Both the position numbers and the translations under genes were made by a program. Positions 9,701-17,380 of a stretch of 64,000 nt of DNA are shown here, one piece after another (position 1 is the stretch's first letter; each line of letters starts with the position of its first letter). Below the pieces are notes generated by a model. The model did no database searches, was not told where the DNA came from, and saw only the letters and a program-made list of their open reading frames with translations. The stretch spans positions 2,480,001-2,544,000 of the forward strand of contig NZ_LR593886.1 in the NCBI RefSeq assembly GCF_901538265.1. Reading direction: 5' to 3'. The DNA comes from Gemmata massiliana. GTDB taxonomy: Bacteria > Planctomycetota > Planctomycetia > Gemmatales > Gemmataceae.

Positions 9701-10047
9701 GAATCGTGCTCCCATAGTTTCGTAAGCGTTTTTGCGACCGATGACGTTTCCTCGGGGCGGATGAGGTCGTGATTGCCAGGTATGAGACAAAGCTGTGGGT
9801 GTCGTCCATGTTTCTCAAGTACCTTCCACAGGTCGTCAAGTTCTTTATTTAGCAGATCAAACTCGTTGACTTTACCGGCCTGGACAAAATCCCCTGTAAA
9901 AAAGACGAGGTCGCAGCCACCGATTTTAGGCAGTTGTTTATCGAGATCTTTCAGGAAATCGTACTTGATTTTTGGCCAAAGCCAGTTTCGGGCATCAAGG
10001 CCAAAGTGAAGATCAGTTAAGTGGATCCAGTTAATTGAATTTGTCAT
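6709..10047 (-). CDS. Calcineurin-like phosphoesterase fused to a P-loop-less STAND-like region and helical repeats (candidate defence protein)
   Basis: A 1112-aa protein on the strand opposite to the phage genes. Residues 1-330 are a calcineurin-type metallophosphoesterase with every metal motif: D12 and H14 (TDLHFG), D53 (TGDF), N92-H93-D94 (GNHD), H226 (THQPP), and H257/H259 (CGHQH). Residues about 410-650 resemble a STAND NTPase: a Walker B-like strand (FLVLDG, D505), a sensor-like strand (RIICIS) and a GLP motif (591-593). The expected P-loop position (about 431-443) has no GxxxxGK. The last 400 residues are helical, TPR-like. Such effector-NTPase-repeat layouts are typical of antiviral STAND (Avs-like) proteins. 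The gene is visibly AT-richer than its neighbours, pointing to recent transfer. The defence role is inferred. Confidence 0.7.
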   Translation of the reverse strand: MTNSINWIHLTDLHFGLDARNWLWPKIKYDFLKDLDKQLPKIGGCDLVFFTGDFVQAGKVNEFDLLNKELDDLWKVLEKHGRHPQLCLIPGNHDLIRPEETSSVAKTLTKLWEHDSQIREIFWTDPSSEYRVAIDNCFSNYTKWISNIRIPVLKSIKGLLPGDFSSTFEKAKIKFGIVGLNTTFLQISKGDYTKKLDLHVAQLNAVCNGAPSTWLSQKTASVLLTHQPPNWLSSRALSHFRKEIYPPGRFLAHFCGHQHIPEAVETSEAGSDPRRLRQGASLFGLETWEGPDATERIHGYTIGQYWFEGVDGIEKYWPRTMIANRSGGISFSPDHSFALQDDNSVVSRFSYNIETLEDNSALPTELPTASSPISHESRATLPLLDGPLEEQAAREQLSSLPRLHLKPQSQHRYVRLDEQVECENHLRRSRVVWLVADWTAEIGFIDSCIERFRDPAHPSEAFHIRCSEALSVDDFENLFHQQCGLPLLQACALIASSKKAFLVLDGLHPELCTGESHHRLYHVIGAILDYCQDLRIICISGIDPIDSHFPTIKIRGLDVPDVRVYLTHHPDAEPWMQEADVVEQLHERSEGLPAHLDKLLKSLKVSSLAAALESDMETSSNTHTKQAGVPNGLIHAVAHLMRSEDAQTKRSYRLLQVLSVLPYGETLDTLSHFLPTEPFFIDHANKLRDFALLDAISLHTLQPQVGSNRGVTKSALKILKAPRQVRDYVQTLLVEESREDIVQAGIERYFGRTWREGRIKPRVIPHEYREYLDHGPGNEFALVHYFISMSKTRCDDLAVSRGITLAIHYLRHLYSAHRYRDAAIVARAFVQLVGQDSHLSDWATIAKILGESLRMTGAHADAIGYLRAAVDSGTLSDDQLGDAWIDIARCEQAIKNEEASKIAVSEALKHSKDDSIVALQAQFISLSQAPAKKQKIKTLLDLESKAKARGHSILAENIAITLAQESTRPEDKIKHLDKILSPKSKIYNRSRAIVIKGEVQRSRNVPLSAQELRELSATYSYLHTQRFNSLFDRCHDLLWWAFEMQNDSTQLLRLFRHSSFLWRVRGENEKETKYLQSLNEKREKGRISDTTNGMVAELTYFLRRVKAILTGA

Positions 10048-10331
10048 AAATATATTGTATTTGTTTGAATTGTTTAGTCGCGGCTACTTTGGCTAGGTTG
10101 CCGATTGTACTGGATTGGTGGCTGTCGTGCTATTCGATTTGGTCGCTTGTTGGCTCTCGCCAACCTGGTGGCAGTGGCACTGGACCGAGGCATGTACGGG
10201 GCGTGACTTCCTGCGCGGTCCTTGATGTACACGGTGGCCGTGGGCGGATGCAGCTTTCACTGTCTCCGAGCTGGCATCGCCGGTATTCGCCTGTGGCCCA
10301 ATGGGTGGAGCATCTATTACCGCTCTTTTGA

Positions 10332-10571
10332 TCCACTGCGAGTCAACTAGAGCTGCTGGCTCGCCTCGCCGAAAGGGATGGCCCCGAAGCGATTCGGTTA
10401 CTGCAACAGGCCGACAGCCTGGTCGAGTCGCTCGGCGTCTCCGGGAACGATCTCGCGGTTCAGGAAGCCGCCGACCGGTGCGCCCAGACTCACCACCGCA
10501 ACGACGTGACCGGCGTGCGAGCGGCGTGTGCCGTGCTCGAGGATCACGCGCGAAAGCTGGCAAAGGCGTAA
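10332..10571 (+). pseudogene. Remnant of an unknown gene (C-terminal piece)
   Basis: An open stretch without a plausible start, reading a well-behaved helical peptide (LELLARLAERDGPEAIRLL, then LVESLGVSGNDLAVQEAA, CAVLEDHARKLAKA) to a TAA. Codon use is GC-rich at third positions like the phage genes, unlike the AT-rich DNA before it. It looks like the C-terminal end of a gene whose front was lost, perhaps when the large opposite-strand gene inserted. I do not recognise the family. The flanks (10048-10331 and 10572-10840) show no gene I can support. Confidence 0.4.
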
Positions 10572-10840
10572 CGCGGCCTGACCCGGTCGCCCAACCACGA
10601 CGCGGCGAGAGCCAACAGTCGCCGTTACAACCGGACCGGTGTGAGTGGAACCAAATACCCGGCGTCAGAAATTCCTTCACGGAACCCTCTGGCGCCGGTT
10701 CACGGGTCCTTCCCCGGCCCGATCCGCGGGGCACCCCACGGGGAACAGCCGGGCTTATACACACAGTAGCGGATGGAGGGCACCGGGCTTGCGTCAGTCG
10801 CCGGATCGGTCATGCTGGAAGCAGTTCCAGGGGACGAGCG

Positions 10841-11434
10841 ATGACCGAAGCGGAATGGCTGGCGTGGGGAACCCCCGAGGAGATGGTGAAGTTTCTTCGG
10901 CACAAGGGTAGGGAGCGGAAATTGCGTCTGCTCGGCTGTGTCGCGGTCGAGTTAAATCATCCCAATTCGGAGCCGGCAGCGATCGCGGCACGGTTTGCGG
11001 ATGGCCTGGTGACACTCGACGAACTCCGAGCGGTCTGGGTGACAACCGAAAATATGCCTTCGAGTTGGCCAGAGAGGGGTCATGACTGGGCATCGGCCTT
11101 GTTGCCTTCGCCTCCGAACCCCGACTTACGGCAATTCGATCCAAAAGGCTTCGACGAGCTGGTTGAATGGCGGTCCTCCTTCCTCTGTGCGCTGCGTGAC
11201 ATCTTCGGCAACCCGTTCCGCCCCGTGACCTTCTCCCCTTCGTGGCGCAGCTCCACGGCGGTCGCGCTGGCTTCGCAGATGTACGAGTCCCGGGATTTCG
11301 GCGCGATGCCGATCCTGGGTGACGCGCATCCAAGATGCGGGATGCGACAACGCGATGTGCTCGACCACTGCCGCGGTCCAGGGCCGCACGTGCGTGGATG
11401 CTGGGTTATGGATGGCGTGTTGGGCAAAAAATAG
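10841..11434 (+). CDS. Gemmata-lineage paralogue family protein (GNPFRP/GPHVRGCW type), copy 1
   Basis: A 197-aa protein starting with TEAEWLAWGTPEEMVKFL, preceded by GGGGACGAG, a fair ribosome-binding site. The C-terminal block (DIFGNPFRPV, SPSWR, MYESRDFGAMPIL, DHCRG, GPHVRGCW) matches a large paralogous family I associate with Gemmata genomes; its function is unknown. Compared with the next gene, residues about 163-171 read HPRCGMRQR where copy 2 reads LQDAGCNSA. This is what two compensating indels would give at about 11325-11352. It may therefore be a partly decayed copy. Confidence 0.6.
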   Translation: MTEAEWLAWGTPEEMVKFLRHKGRERKLRLLGCVAVELNHPNSEPAAIAARFADGLVTLDELRAVWVTTENMPSSWPERGHDWASALLPSPPNPDLRQFDPKGFDELVEWRSSFLCALRDIFGNPFRPVTFSPSWRSSTAVALASQMYESRDFGAMPILGDAHPRCGMRQRDVLDHCRGPGPHVRGCWVMDGVLGKK

Positions 11435-11491
11435 TATCGGGTGGCGTGGTACGCGGTGCCGCTTCTCGTGTCCGTTTACAAGGGGTACACA

Positions 11492-12226
11492 GTGACTGCG
11501 GACGAATGGCGGCACCACGAGCGGCTCGTCGGTAGTAATAACACCGAGGAGGCTTGGCTCGCTTGTACAGCGGCCGACGACCTCCTTTCCCGGGCCGCGG
11601 ATCTCCACTACCGTCGCGGCAACCATGAATTGAGTGAACGCAAGCTCCGGCTCTTCGGGTGCGCATGCTGTCGGCTCCTCTGGTTGCAGATACCCGCGGC
11701 CGCGAGCCGAGCTGCGGTCGTGGCCGCAGAGAGGTACGCCGACGGGTCCGTGGGTGAGGGTGAATTGGCCGCCGCGTGCGAGGCAGCGGCGGAATTCCGG
11801 TTGTCCACTGAGTATTCCAAAAACGCGCCGACCTGGGCCGCTGCCTCGATCGCGCGCGGGGTCGATGACGAGTGGCTGTACCGCACGCATATCAGTGACA
11901 TCATCGAAGCCGTGCTAAAGGCGATCGAATATCGGCCGTTCGGTTTCGACACGGAAATGATGGAAGCGACCCTCTGTCAACTATTCCGCGACATCTTCGG
12001 GAACCCGTTCCGCCCCGTCGCCTTCTCCCCTTCGTGGCGCACTGCTACTGCCATCACGCTGGCGGCGCAGATGTACGAGTCTCGGGACTTCGGCGCGATG
12101 CCGATCCTGGCGGACGCGCTCCAGGACGCGGGCTGTAACAGCGCCGAGGTGCTCGACCACTGCCGTGGTGACGGCCCACACGTGCGCGGGTGCTGGATTG
12201 TGGACCTGGTGCTCGGCAAGGAATAG
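11492..12226 (+). CDS. Gemmata-lineage paralogue family protein (GNPFRP/GPHVRGCW type), copy 2
   Basis: About 244 residues from a GTG at 11492 (AAGGGG upstream); an earlier in-frame GTG exists at 11441. It has the fuller family layout: an N-terminal EEAWLACTAADDLL segment, then SERKLRLFGCACCRLLW, then AAERYADGSVGEGELAAA, then the shared block DIFGNPFRPVAFSPSWR, MPILADALQDAGC, HCRGDGPHVRGCW and DLVLGKE. It is a tandem relative of the preceding gene. A strong hairpin follows (12263-12286). Function unknown; it is a host-lineage family riding in or beside the prophage. Confidence 0.7.
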   Translation: MTADEWRHHERLVGSNNTEEAWLACTAADDLLSRAADLHYRRGNHELSERKLRLFGCACCRLLWLQIPAAASRAAVVAAERYADGSVGEGELAAACEAAAEFRLSTEYSKNAPTWAAASIARGVDDEWLYRTHISDIIEAVLKAIEYRPFGFDTEMMEATLCQLFRDIFGNPFRPVAFSPSWRTATAITLAAQMYESRDFGAMPILADALQDAGCNSAEVLDHCRGDGPHVRGCWIVDLVLGKE

Positions 12227-12262
12227 CGGCGGTACCGATCGCTCGAAATCGTGAAACGACAC

Positions 12263-12286
12263 GGGCCAGGGATTGCTCCCTGGCCC
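12263..12286 (+). terminator. Hairpin terminator after the paralogue pair
   Basis: GGGCCAGGG (12263-12271), loop ATTGCT, and CCCTGGCCC (12278-12286) form a perfect 9-bp stem 36 bases after the stop at 12226. No T-run follows, so it may be a weak or factor-assisted terminator. Confidence 0.5.
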
Positions 12287-12344
12287 GCTGTGTTCCCGTG
12301 TTGTCTACTTCCCGACCTGGGGCAAGGAACGCTCACGGCAACGC

Positions 12345-12429
12345 CAAAGCCCTTTACAGTTGCAAAGAGGCGGAACCGCGGTCCGCGAGGTTGCTCCAGA
12401 CCGCCTCTTTGCAACTGTAAAGGGCTTTG
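12345..12429. repeat. Perfect 29-bp inverted repeat upstream of terminase
   Basis: The arms at 12345-12373 and 12401-12429 are exact reverse complements over 29 bases (left arm begins CAAAGCCCTTTACAG), separated by 27 bases. The 12227-12678 gap contains this, the hairpin terminator and an AT-rich stretch (12580-12645) directly before terminase, but no gene I can support. It could be a strong terminator, a recombination or inverted-duplication scar, or part of a packaging (cos/pac) region. Confidence 0.6.
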
Positions 12430-12678
12430 ATAGCGGTGCTGGAACAGCGGTCCCCGCGCGGGGTGTGGTGGAGTGTGCTCGGCTGACGCAACATCAGCCT
12501 GTCGCAGAGCGACGAGCTAAACCAACCACGAGAACACGCACATCCTACCCGCCGGAACCGGCCCGAGCACGCCCGTTCTCGATCAATTGGTGTTGACGAT
12601 TGATTTCTGATATCGAATTGGAAATTACTATTGATTAGAATGGTGCCTGCGCGCAGTCCGTGAGGAGCCGGGGAGCCA

Positions 12679-14970
12679 ATGGCCAAGAAGAAGCGACCGG
12701 CGAAGAAACCCGCCCGGAAGAAGGCGCCGAAGCACCCGGCCGCGAAAAAGCCGGCGCCCCCGGTGGTACCGCCCCCTCGCGTTCCGCGCGTCGCGGCGCC
12801 CGCTCCGGGGGACGGGGAGCGCGACCGCAAGGCGGCCGTGAGCCGGAAGCGGCACGACACCTCGCGCGAAGCCGGGTTCCCGCCCAACATCGCGGACCCG
12901 GACCGGCGCGAGGCGTGTTCCCGGTCCCTGAAACTGTTCTGTGAGACGTACTCGCCCCAGGCGTTCGCGATGGGGTGGAGCGAGTCGCACCTGCGCGCGA
13001 TCGCGCGCATGGAGGAGGCCGCGACCCGGGGCGCCCTGTTCGCGTTCGCGATGCCGCGCGGTTCGGGCAAAACCACGATTAGCCGGATGGCCGCGCTATG
13101 GGCCACGCTCAACGCGGTGTGCCGGTATGCGTTCGTGATCGGGGCCACGTCGGACAAGGCGGGCCAGTCCCTCGACGCGATGAAAACCCTGATCCGGTTT
13201 AGTGATACGCTCGCGGACGATTACCCCGAGGTGTCGCACTACGCGCGCGCCCTCAACGGGATCGCGAACCGGGCCACGGGTCAGACGTGCGACGGGGTGT
13301 CCACGATGATCGAGTGGTCCGCGGACGGGATCGTGTTCCCGACGGTTCCGCCCCCGGAGAACTGGCCCGAGCACTGGCCCCGGCGCGGGGACGGGATGGT
13401 ACCCACGTCGGGGATCGTGATCGCCACGAGCGGGCTCACCGGGGACGGGTTGCGCGGGAGCGTGAAGCAACTCACCAACGGGGAGAACGTGCGCCCGGAC
13501 TTCGTTCTGCTCGACGACCCGCAGACCCCGGAGAGCGCGCGGTCCAAAACGCAGAACGTGGTGCGGGAGCAGCTCGTGAGCGCGGACGTGCTCGGGATGG
13601 CGGGTCCGGGGAAGAAGATCGCGGCCGTGATGCCGTGTACCGTGATCGAGCCGGGGGACATGGCGGACCAGCTCCTGAACCGCAAGAAACACCCGCTCTG
13701 GCGCGGGGAGCGCTCGGGCATCCTCAAGAGCCTGCCCAAGAACCTGGACAAGTGGGACGAGTACCTGGAGGAGTACGCGCGGTGCGCGCAGCTCGAGCCC
13801 CCGGACTTCACCGACTCGAACGCGCTGTACCGGCGCATGCAAACCGTTCTGGAAGAAGGGGCGGTAGCGAGCTGGGAGGCGCGGAAAGACCCCGGGGACG
13901 TGAGCGCGATTCAGCACGCGATGCACATCCGGTTCCGCGACCCGTTCGCGTTCGCGGCCGAGTACATGAACGACCCGAAGCCGTTGCACGCGGTCGCGGC
14001 GTCGGTGCTCAACGGGGACGCGCTGGCGAAGAAGGTCACGAACCTGGCGCGCCTCGTCGTCCCGCGGCCCTGCACGCGGGTAACGGCGTTCATCGACGTG
14101 GGCGCGCACCTGCTGTGGTACGCGGTTGTGGCGTGGGACGAGCGATTCGGCGGGTCCGTGATCGACTACGGCGCGTACCCGGACCAGAACCGCATCTACT
14201 TCGCGGCGGGGGACGCGCGGCACACGCTGGGCACGGTTCCGGGGATGGAACGGGTGCCCCAGGAGGCCGCGATTTACGCCGGGCTCGCGGCGCTCACGGC
14301 GCGCATTCTCGATCGGAAGTACGTGCAGGAGGAGACGGGTACCGAGCTGCACGCGCGCCAGTGCCTCATTGACGCGAACTGGGGGCCGTTCACGGACCTG
14401 GTGTACGACTTCTGCCGGCGCGACGGGCACGCGGGGGTGCTGCTCCCGTCGCACGGGAAGTACATCGGCCCGAAGGCCACGCCGATCAACGGTTGGGCCA
14501 AGCGGAGCCCGGACGAGGTGAAGGGGCCGGGGTGGAGGATCTCGACCGCGGAGACCGGGAAGCGGGGCCGCAAGGTGGTGTTCGATACGAACCACTTCAA
14601 GACGTTCCTGGCGGAGCGGTTCCGCACCCCGCTCGGGGCGCCCGGGTGCCTCACCCTGTTCAACGCGCCGGAGGGCGGGCACCAGATGTTCGCGGACCAC
14701 TGCACGGCCGAGTACCCGAAGCCCCGCGAGGAGGGCGCGGCCGGGTACGCGGTGGACGAGTGGGTGAGCCGGATGAACCGGGACAATCACTTGTGGGACT
14801 GTGTGGTGGGGAACGCGCTCGCGGCGAGCCTGACCGGGTTGCGCTGGGACGCGGGCGCGGCGAGCGGCGTGAAGCGGTCCGATCTGGTGTCCTCGGCGCC
14901 GGCGCTGAGTTTCAGCGAGGAGCAGCGACTGGCCCGCGCGGCGCGGGGTTACAACGGGGGGCGACGATGA
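12679..14970 (+). CDS. terL: Terminase large subunit (GpA-type)
   Basis: A 763-aa ATPase-nuclease that drives DNA into proheads. After a Lys/Pro-rich leader (residues 1-45) comes the ATPase: Walker A PRGSGKTT with K131, Walker B FVLLDD with D279/D280, and an ATSGLTG coupling-type motif at 249-255. The C-terminal nuclease half has an RNase H-like strand (VTAFIDVGAHLLWYAVV), ANWG, and a late DNHLWDC segment. Length and motifs fit the GpA branch of large terminases. No small-subunit gene was recognised next to it. The start ATG follows GAGGAGCCGGGGAGCC. The stop overlaps the next gene as ATGA. Confidence 0.9.
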   Translation: MAKKKRPAKKPARKKAPKHPAAKKPAPPVVPPPRVPRVAAPAPGDGERDRKAAVSRKRHDTSREAGFPPNIADPDRREACSRSLKLFCETYSPQAFAMGWSESHLRAIARMEEAATRGALFAFAMPRGSGKTTISRMAALWATLNAVCRYAFVIGATSDKAGQSLDAMKTLIRFSDTLADDYPEVSHYARALNGIANRATGQTCDGVSTMIEWSADGIVFPTVPPPENWPEHWPRRGDGMVPTSGIVIATSGLTGDGLRGSVKQLTNGENVRPDFVLLDDPQTPESARSKTQNVVREQLVSADVLGMAGPGKKIAAVMPCTVIEPGDMADQLLNRKKHPLWRGERSGILKSLPKNLDKWDEYLEEYARCAQLEPPDFTDSNALYRRMQTVLEEGAVASWEARKDPGDVSAIQHAMHIRFRDPFAFAAEYMNDPKPLHAVAASVLNGDALAKKVTNLARLVVPRPCTRVTAFIDVGAHLLWYAVVAWDERFGGSVIDYGAYPDQNRIYFAAGDARHTLGTVPGMERVPQEAAIYAGLAALTARILDRKYVQEETGTELHARQCLIDANWGPFTDLVYDFCRRDGHAGVLLPSHGKYIGPKATPINGWAKRSPDEVKGPGWRISTAETGKRGRKVVFDTNHFKTFLAERFRTPLGAPGCLTLFNAPEGGHQMFADHCTAEYPKPREEGAAGYAVDEWVSRMNRDNHLWDCVVGNALAASLTGLRWDAGAASGVKRSDLVSSAPALSFSEEQRLARAARGYNGGRR

Positions 14971-15161
14971 GCGAGCCGGTGAAACGCGGGCGTTCGGGGA
15001 TCGGGTGTCCGCGGTGCGGGGGCGTGGTGTGGAAGGTGACCAAGACCCGCTCGATCCCGGGGCGCCTGGTGCGCCTGCGCACGTGCAAGGGGTGCTTCCT
15101 GCGGGTGCGGACCCGGGAGGTCATGGAGGCCACGATCGGGCAGGATAAATGTCGGCAGTAG
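14967..15161 (+). CDS. Small zinc-ribbon protein
   Basis: A 64-aa protein coupled to terminase by an ATGA overlap. CPRCGG near residue 14 and CKGC near residue 41 make a four-cysteine zinc ribbon, with a basic middle (KVTKTRSIPGRLVRLRT). It resembles NrdR- or Ogr-like zinc ribbons in size, but the exact family is not clear. Given its position, it could regulate late genes or assist packaging; neither is shown by the sequence. Confidence 0.6.
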   Translation: MSEPVKRGRSGIGCPRCGGVVWKVTKTRSIPGRLVRLRTCKGCFLRVRTREVMEATIGQDKCRQ

Positions 15162-15239
15162 CGTGAGTCGGGCCAATTCGCTTCGCAAATTTCAAGTGTA
15201 ATAAGGCAGCCGGGTATTCTAACCAGATCGCTTAATTTG

Positions 15240-15267
15240 TTGACAGGCTTTGCCATATGGGTAAACT
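15240..15267 (+). promoter_or_regulatory. Sigma70-like promoter of the two-gene AT-rich cassette
   Basis: TTGACA at 15240-15245, a 16-base spacer, and TAAACT at 15262-15267, in an AT-rich gap 77 bases before the ATG at 15344. It gives the cassette its own transcription start, separate from the phage late operon. Confidence 0.45.
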
Positions 15268-15343
15268 TAATTGAGTCGTTTGCATTGCGACATCGGTCTG
15301 TCTAATAATAAAATGTTGGCCTTTTGTCGCCTACGACACCATC

Positions 15344-16108
15344 ATGACAAACCCAACGGATATTCCCGCGAACCCCTCATCAGAGGCTCCAGCTGCCGCG
15401 CCTGATGCCGCAGGTGTCTTCAAAGAAGATCACCGCAAACGCAACATCCCAGTTGCAACGGACCGACGGCGTGCCGAAGCCGCTGCCAAACGCAGAGTCA
15501 GCGAGCGCCGTCGTCTCATAGACCCAACAACTTGCGAGCGCGACTACACGGATGATGAAACCATTTTCATGAAGGCTATGGACCGGTACAAGCGCGAGAA
15601 TCGGCGACCGTTCCCAACGTGGAGCGAGGTGCTGGAAATACTCCGCTCGCTTGGGTACCGGCGCGTCGCTGAGCCAACAGCTTTGCCAGGCGCCAGTGAA
15701 AGCAATGCTGCGGTCACAAAAATTCCGGAGGGGGTGACCGCTGACGCAATAGTAAAAATGCTCTTTGAAAAGCTTGAGCGCCAATATCCTCAATTAGCTC
15801 AGGCTTGGAATGCGTTGATGGAGTGGTTCGCCAAATACGGCAAGCGCGGGTTCATTGAAGAAAAGCGATTCGTTCGTCAAATTGAGGGGGTAGATGCGCT
15901 CACACTTGCAACCGCGCTCGAAGTCATGGTTCGGGAGAAGTACCTAACCCGAACTTACCGTCTACAAATCTCCAATGGAGAGTTCGTTGGTACTGAATAC
16001 GAGAGCTGGCAAGCGATCCCCGACGAACTGACAGAGAGTCTTGACGACGCAAGCGAAGTGCATTTGGTTACTGCCTACAGGTGGGGGAATGTAAATGCCC
16101 TCACATAA
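15344..16108 (+). CDS. Accessory cassette protein A (planctomycete motif plus winged-helix-like C-terminus)
   Basis: A 254-aa protein of lower GC than the phage genes around it. After a Pro/Ala-rich lead come [18 protein letters not shown] and the motif [16 protein letters not shown]...[19 protein letters not shown], which I associate with many small Gemmata-lineage proteins. Residues about 120-160 are helical. Residues about 168-215 ([34 protein letters not shown]) look like a winged helix. It overlaps the next gene by 14 bases, so the two are very likely co-translated. No catalytic motif was found. Function unknown; an accessory (moron) role is inferred from composition, promoter and position. 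Confidence 0.55.
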   Translation: MTNPTDIPANPSSEAPAAAPDAAGVFKEDHRKRNIPVATDRRRAEAAAKRRVSERRRLIDPTTCERDYTDDETIFMKAMDRYKRENRRPFPTWSEVLEILRSLGYRRVAEPTALPGASESNAAVTKIPEGVTADAIVKMLFEKLERQYPQLAQAWNALMEWFAKYGKRGFIEEKRFVRQIEGVDALTLATALEVMVREKYLTRTYRLQISNGEFVGTEYESWQAIPDELTESLDDASEVHLVTAYRWGNVNALT

Positions 16109-16766
16109 ACAGGCAACTGCGACTAAGCGAGCTCAGAAAGCAGAGGCGGGAGATGTCGCTCGAATGTTGAACGAGATCGTTGCACGGTTACATGAAGAGC
16201 CCGACCCCACCTACCTCGTTAAGATTAAATGGGTTCGCAAGGTCAGTGAACAACTTGGCGATACCTGGGGAGATTTGTTTTTATCGCTGATAAATATCTT
16301 CGTTGCCAATAATCGTCCAAGAACGGTGACCAACTTTACTGCTGAAAGTGTGGTAGCAGCCATGAATCAAGCACCTCAGACGACAAGTGTAACCCAAACA
16401 GCGGGGGGCAACCAAAATGGGAACACGGCCGGAGTCGGGAACATGGTGGAGATTGGCGCGATCATCAGTTTCAGTGAGTGGGTTGATCAGAAATCGGCGT
16501 CGATCAACTCTGATTTGAGTCAGGCTCTCAAGGCGGCTCGCGCAGAATTGGAATCCGTTATTACCGATCGAGAGGAGCAGGAAGCGGTACTAAAGGAGTA
16601 CCAGAAGCTCGCAGAAGAGGCGGTTAAGAAGGACAGGAAACCGATGGTTTTAAAGATGGCATGGGGAGCCATTACAGCCATTGTTTCGGCAGCCGAATGC
16701 TTGCCGTCATTAACTAAATTAGGGCAGCTTCTCCATATTATTCCCAAGGAGAGTGTTGCTTCGTGA
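16095..16766 (+). CDS. Accessory cassette protein B with hydrophobic C-terminal helix
   Basis: A 223-aa protein translationally coupled to the gene before it. The first 90 residues are helical ([35 protein letters not shown]). A Gln/Asn/Thr-rich low-complexity stretch ([14 protein letters not shown]) follows. Then comes a helical domain ([37 protein letters not shown]) ending in a hydrophobic helix ([19 protein letters not shown]). This kind of charged helix followed by a terminal hydrophobic helix recurs in small proteins of bacterial conflict systems, but I cannot name the family. It might be a membrane-acting effector with protein A as sensor or regulator; that is speculation. Confidence 0.5.
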   Translation: MPSHKQATATKRAQKAEAGDVARMLNEIVARLHEEPDPTYLVKIKWVRKVSEQLGDTWGDLFLSLINIFVANNRPRTVTNFTAESVVAAMNQAPQTTSVTQTAGGNQNGNTAGVGNMVEIGAIISFSEWVDQKSASINSDLSQALKAARAELESVITDREEQEAVLKEYQKLAEEAVKKDRKPMVLKMAWGAITAIVSAAECLPSLTKLGQLLHIIPKESVAS

Positions 16767-16836
16767 GTTTTTAGATTGCTTGCTTGGTCATTTCCTGGCG
16801 AATCACGCGGTGCGATCGAGCCCGACCTCAGCAAAA

Positions 16837-16900
16837 TGATCTTTGACGGGTCACAGCCAATTGCGCCCTCGTTGAACGACGACTAATCCGTCAAAGATCA
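16837..16900. terminator. Inverted repeat after the accessory cassette
   Basis: TGATCTTTGACGG (16837-16849) is an exact reverse complement of CCGTCAAAGATCA (16888-16900), with a 38-base loop. It lies 70 bases after the stop at 16766 and could close transcription of the cassette or mark its right boundary. The rest of 16767-17143 shows no supported gene. Confidence 0.35.
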
Positions 16901-17143
16901 ATCTTTTCCCAATTTGATCGAAGCGAATAAGCACGATAAGGTGCCGGTTACATTGCCGGTACCAAGTCTCGGAAAGGCTAGGCGCGCCCGATCTCGAGGC
17001 ATTAGAACCGGACCGTGGCCGCATATGACACTTTCCCGAACAAACTGATCCGCCGTCCACCTTCTGCTCTTCAAGCCACCCCCCGTCGTCCGTCAAATTG
17101 AGAGCGCGCACGCTCTTGATCGCGATGCACACGAGGGCACCCC

Positions 17144-17380
17144 GTGGCCGATCCCGTTACCCCGGACACGATCGCCGAGGCCGCCAACGCGCCCGCCAGC
17201 GCGAGCGCGGACGGGCGCTCGGCCGCGTCCCACTCCATCTCCGACATGCTCGCGGCCCTGGCCGCGAAGGGCGCCGCGGACGCGGCCGAGGGGACCAATC
17301 CGCTCGGCGGGTCCAAGAGCGCGTGGAACATGACGCGGCCCGCGAAGGCCGTTCTCCCGGGCACCACGGGGCGTATCTGA
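17144..17380 (+). CDS. Small putative head-connector protein before portal
   Basis: A 78-aa protein from a GTG, overlapping the portal start by one base (TGATG). It is Ala-rich and contains EAANAPASASADGRSAASHS, a pattern I associate with a small protein between terminase and portal in planctomycete prophages. The position matches that of gpW-type connector proteins in lambda-like phages, though no sequence match is claimed. It is tightly coupled to the portal gene. Confidence 0.55.
   Translation: MADPVTPDTIAEAANAPASASADGRSAASHSISDMLAALAAKGAADAAEGTNPLGGSKSAWNMTRPAKAVLPGTTGRI

Noticed and set aside
10093-10360. Possible transposase remnant on the minus strand (VDSQWIKRA-like reading)
   Set aside because: Only a few residues resemble IS5-type transposases and no further motif follows in any frame.
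10301-10840. N-terminal extension of the first paralogue gene
   Set aside because: The extension is Arg/Ser/Pro-rich and unlike the family, whose members start near the TEAEWL motif at 10841.
12300-12345. A YFPTWGKER-like reading resembling the YFPTWWKYN motif of the replication-type gene
   Set aside because: Only about 16 bases match and no frame continues, so it may be chance or a tiny scrap; not enough to call a gene.
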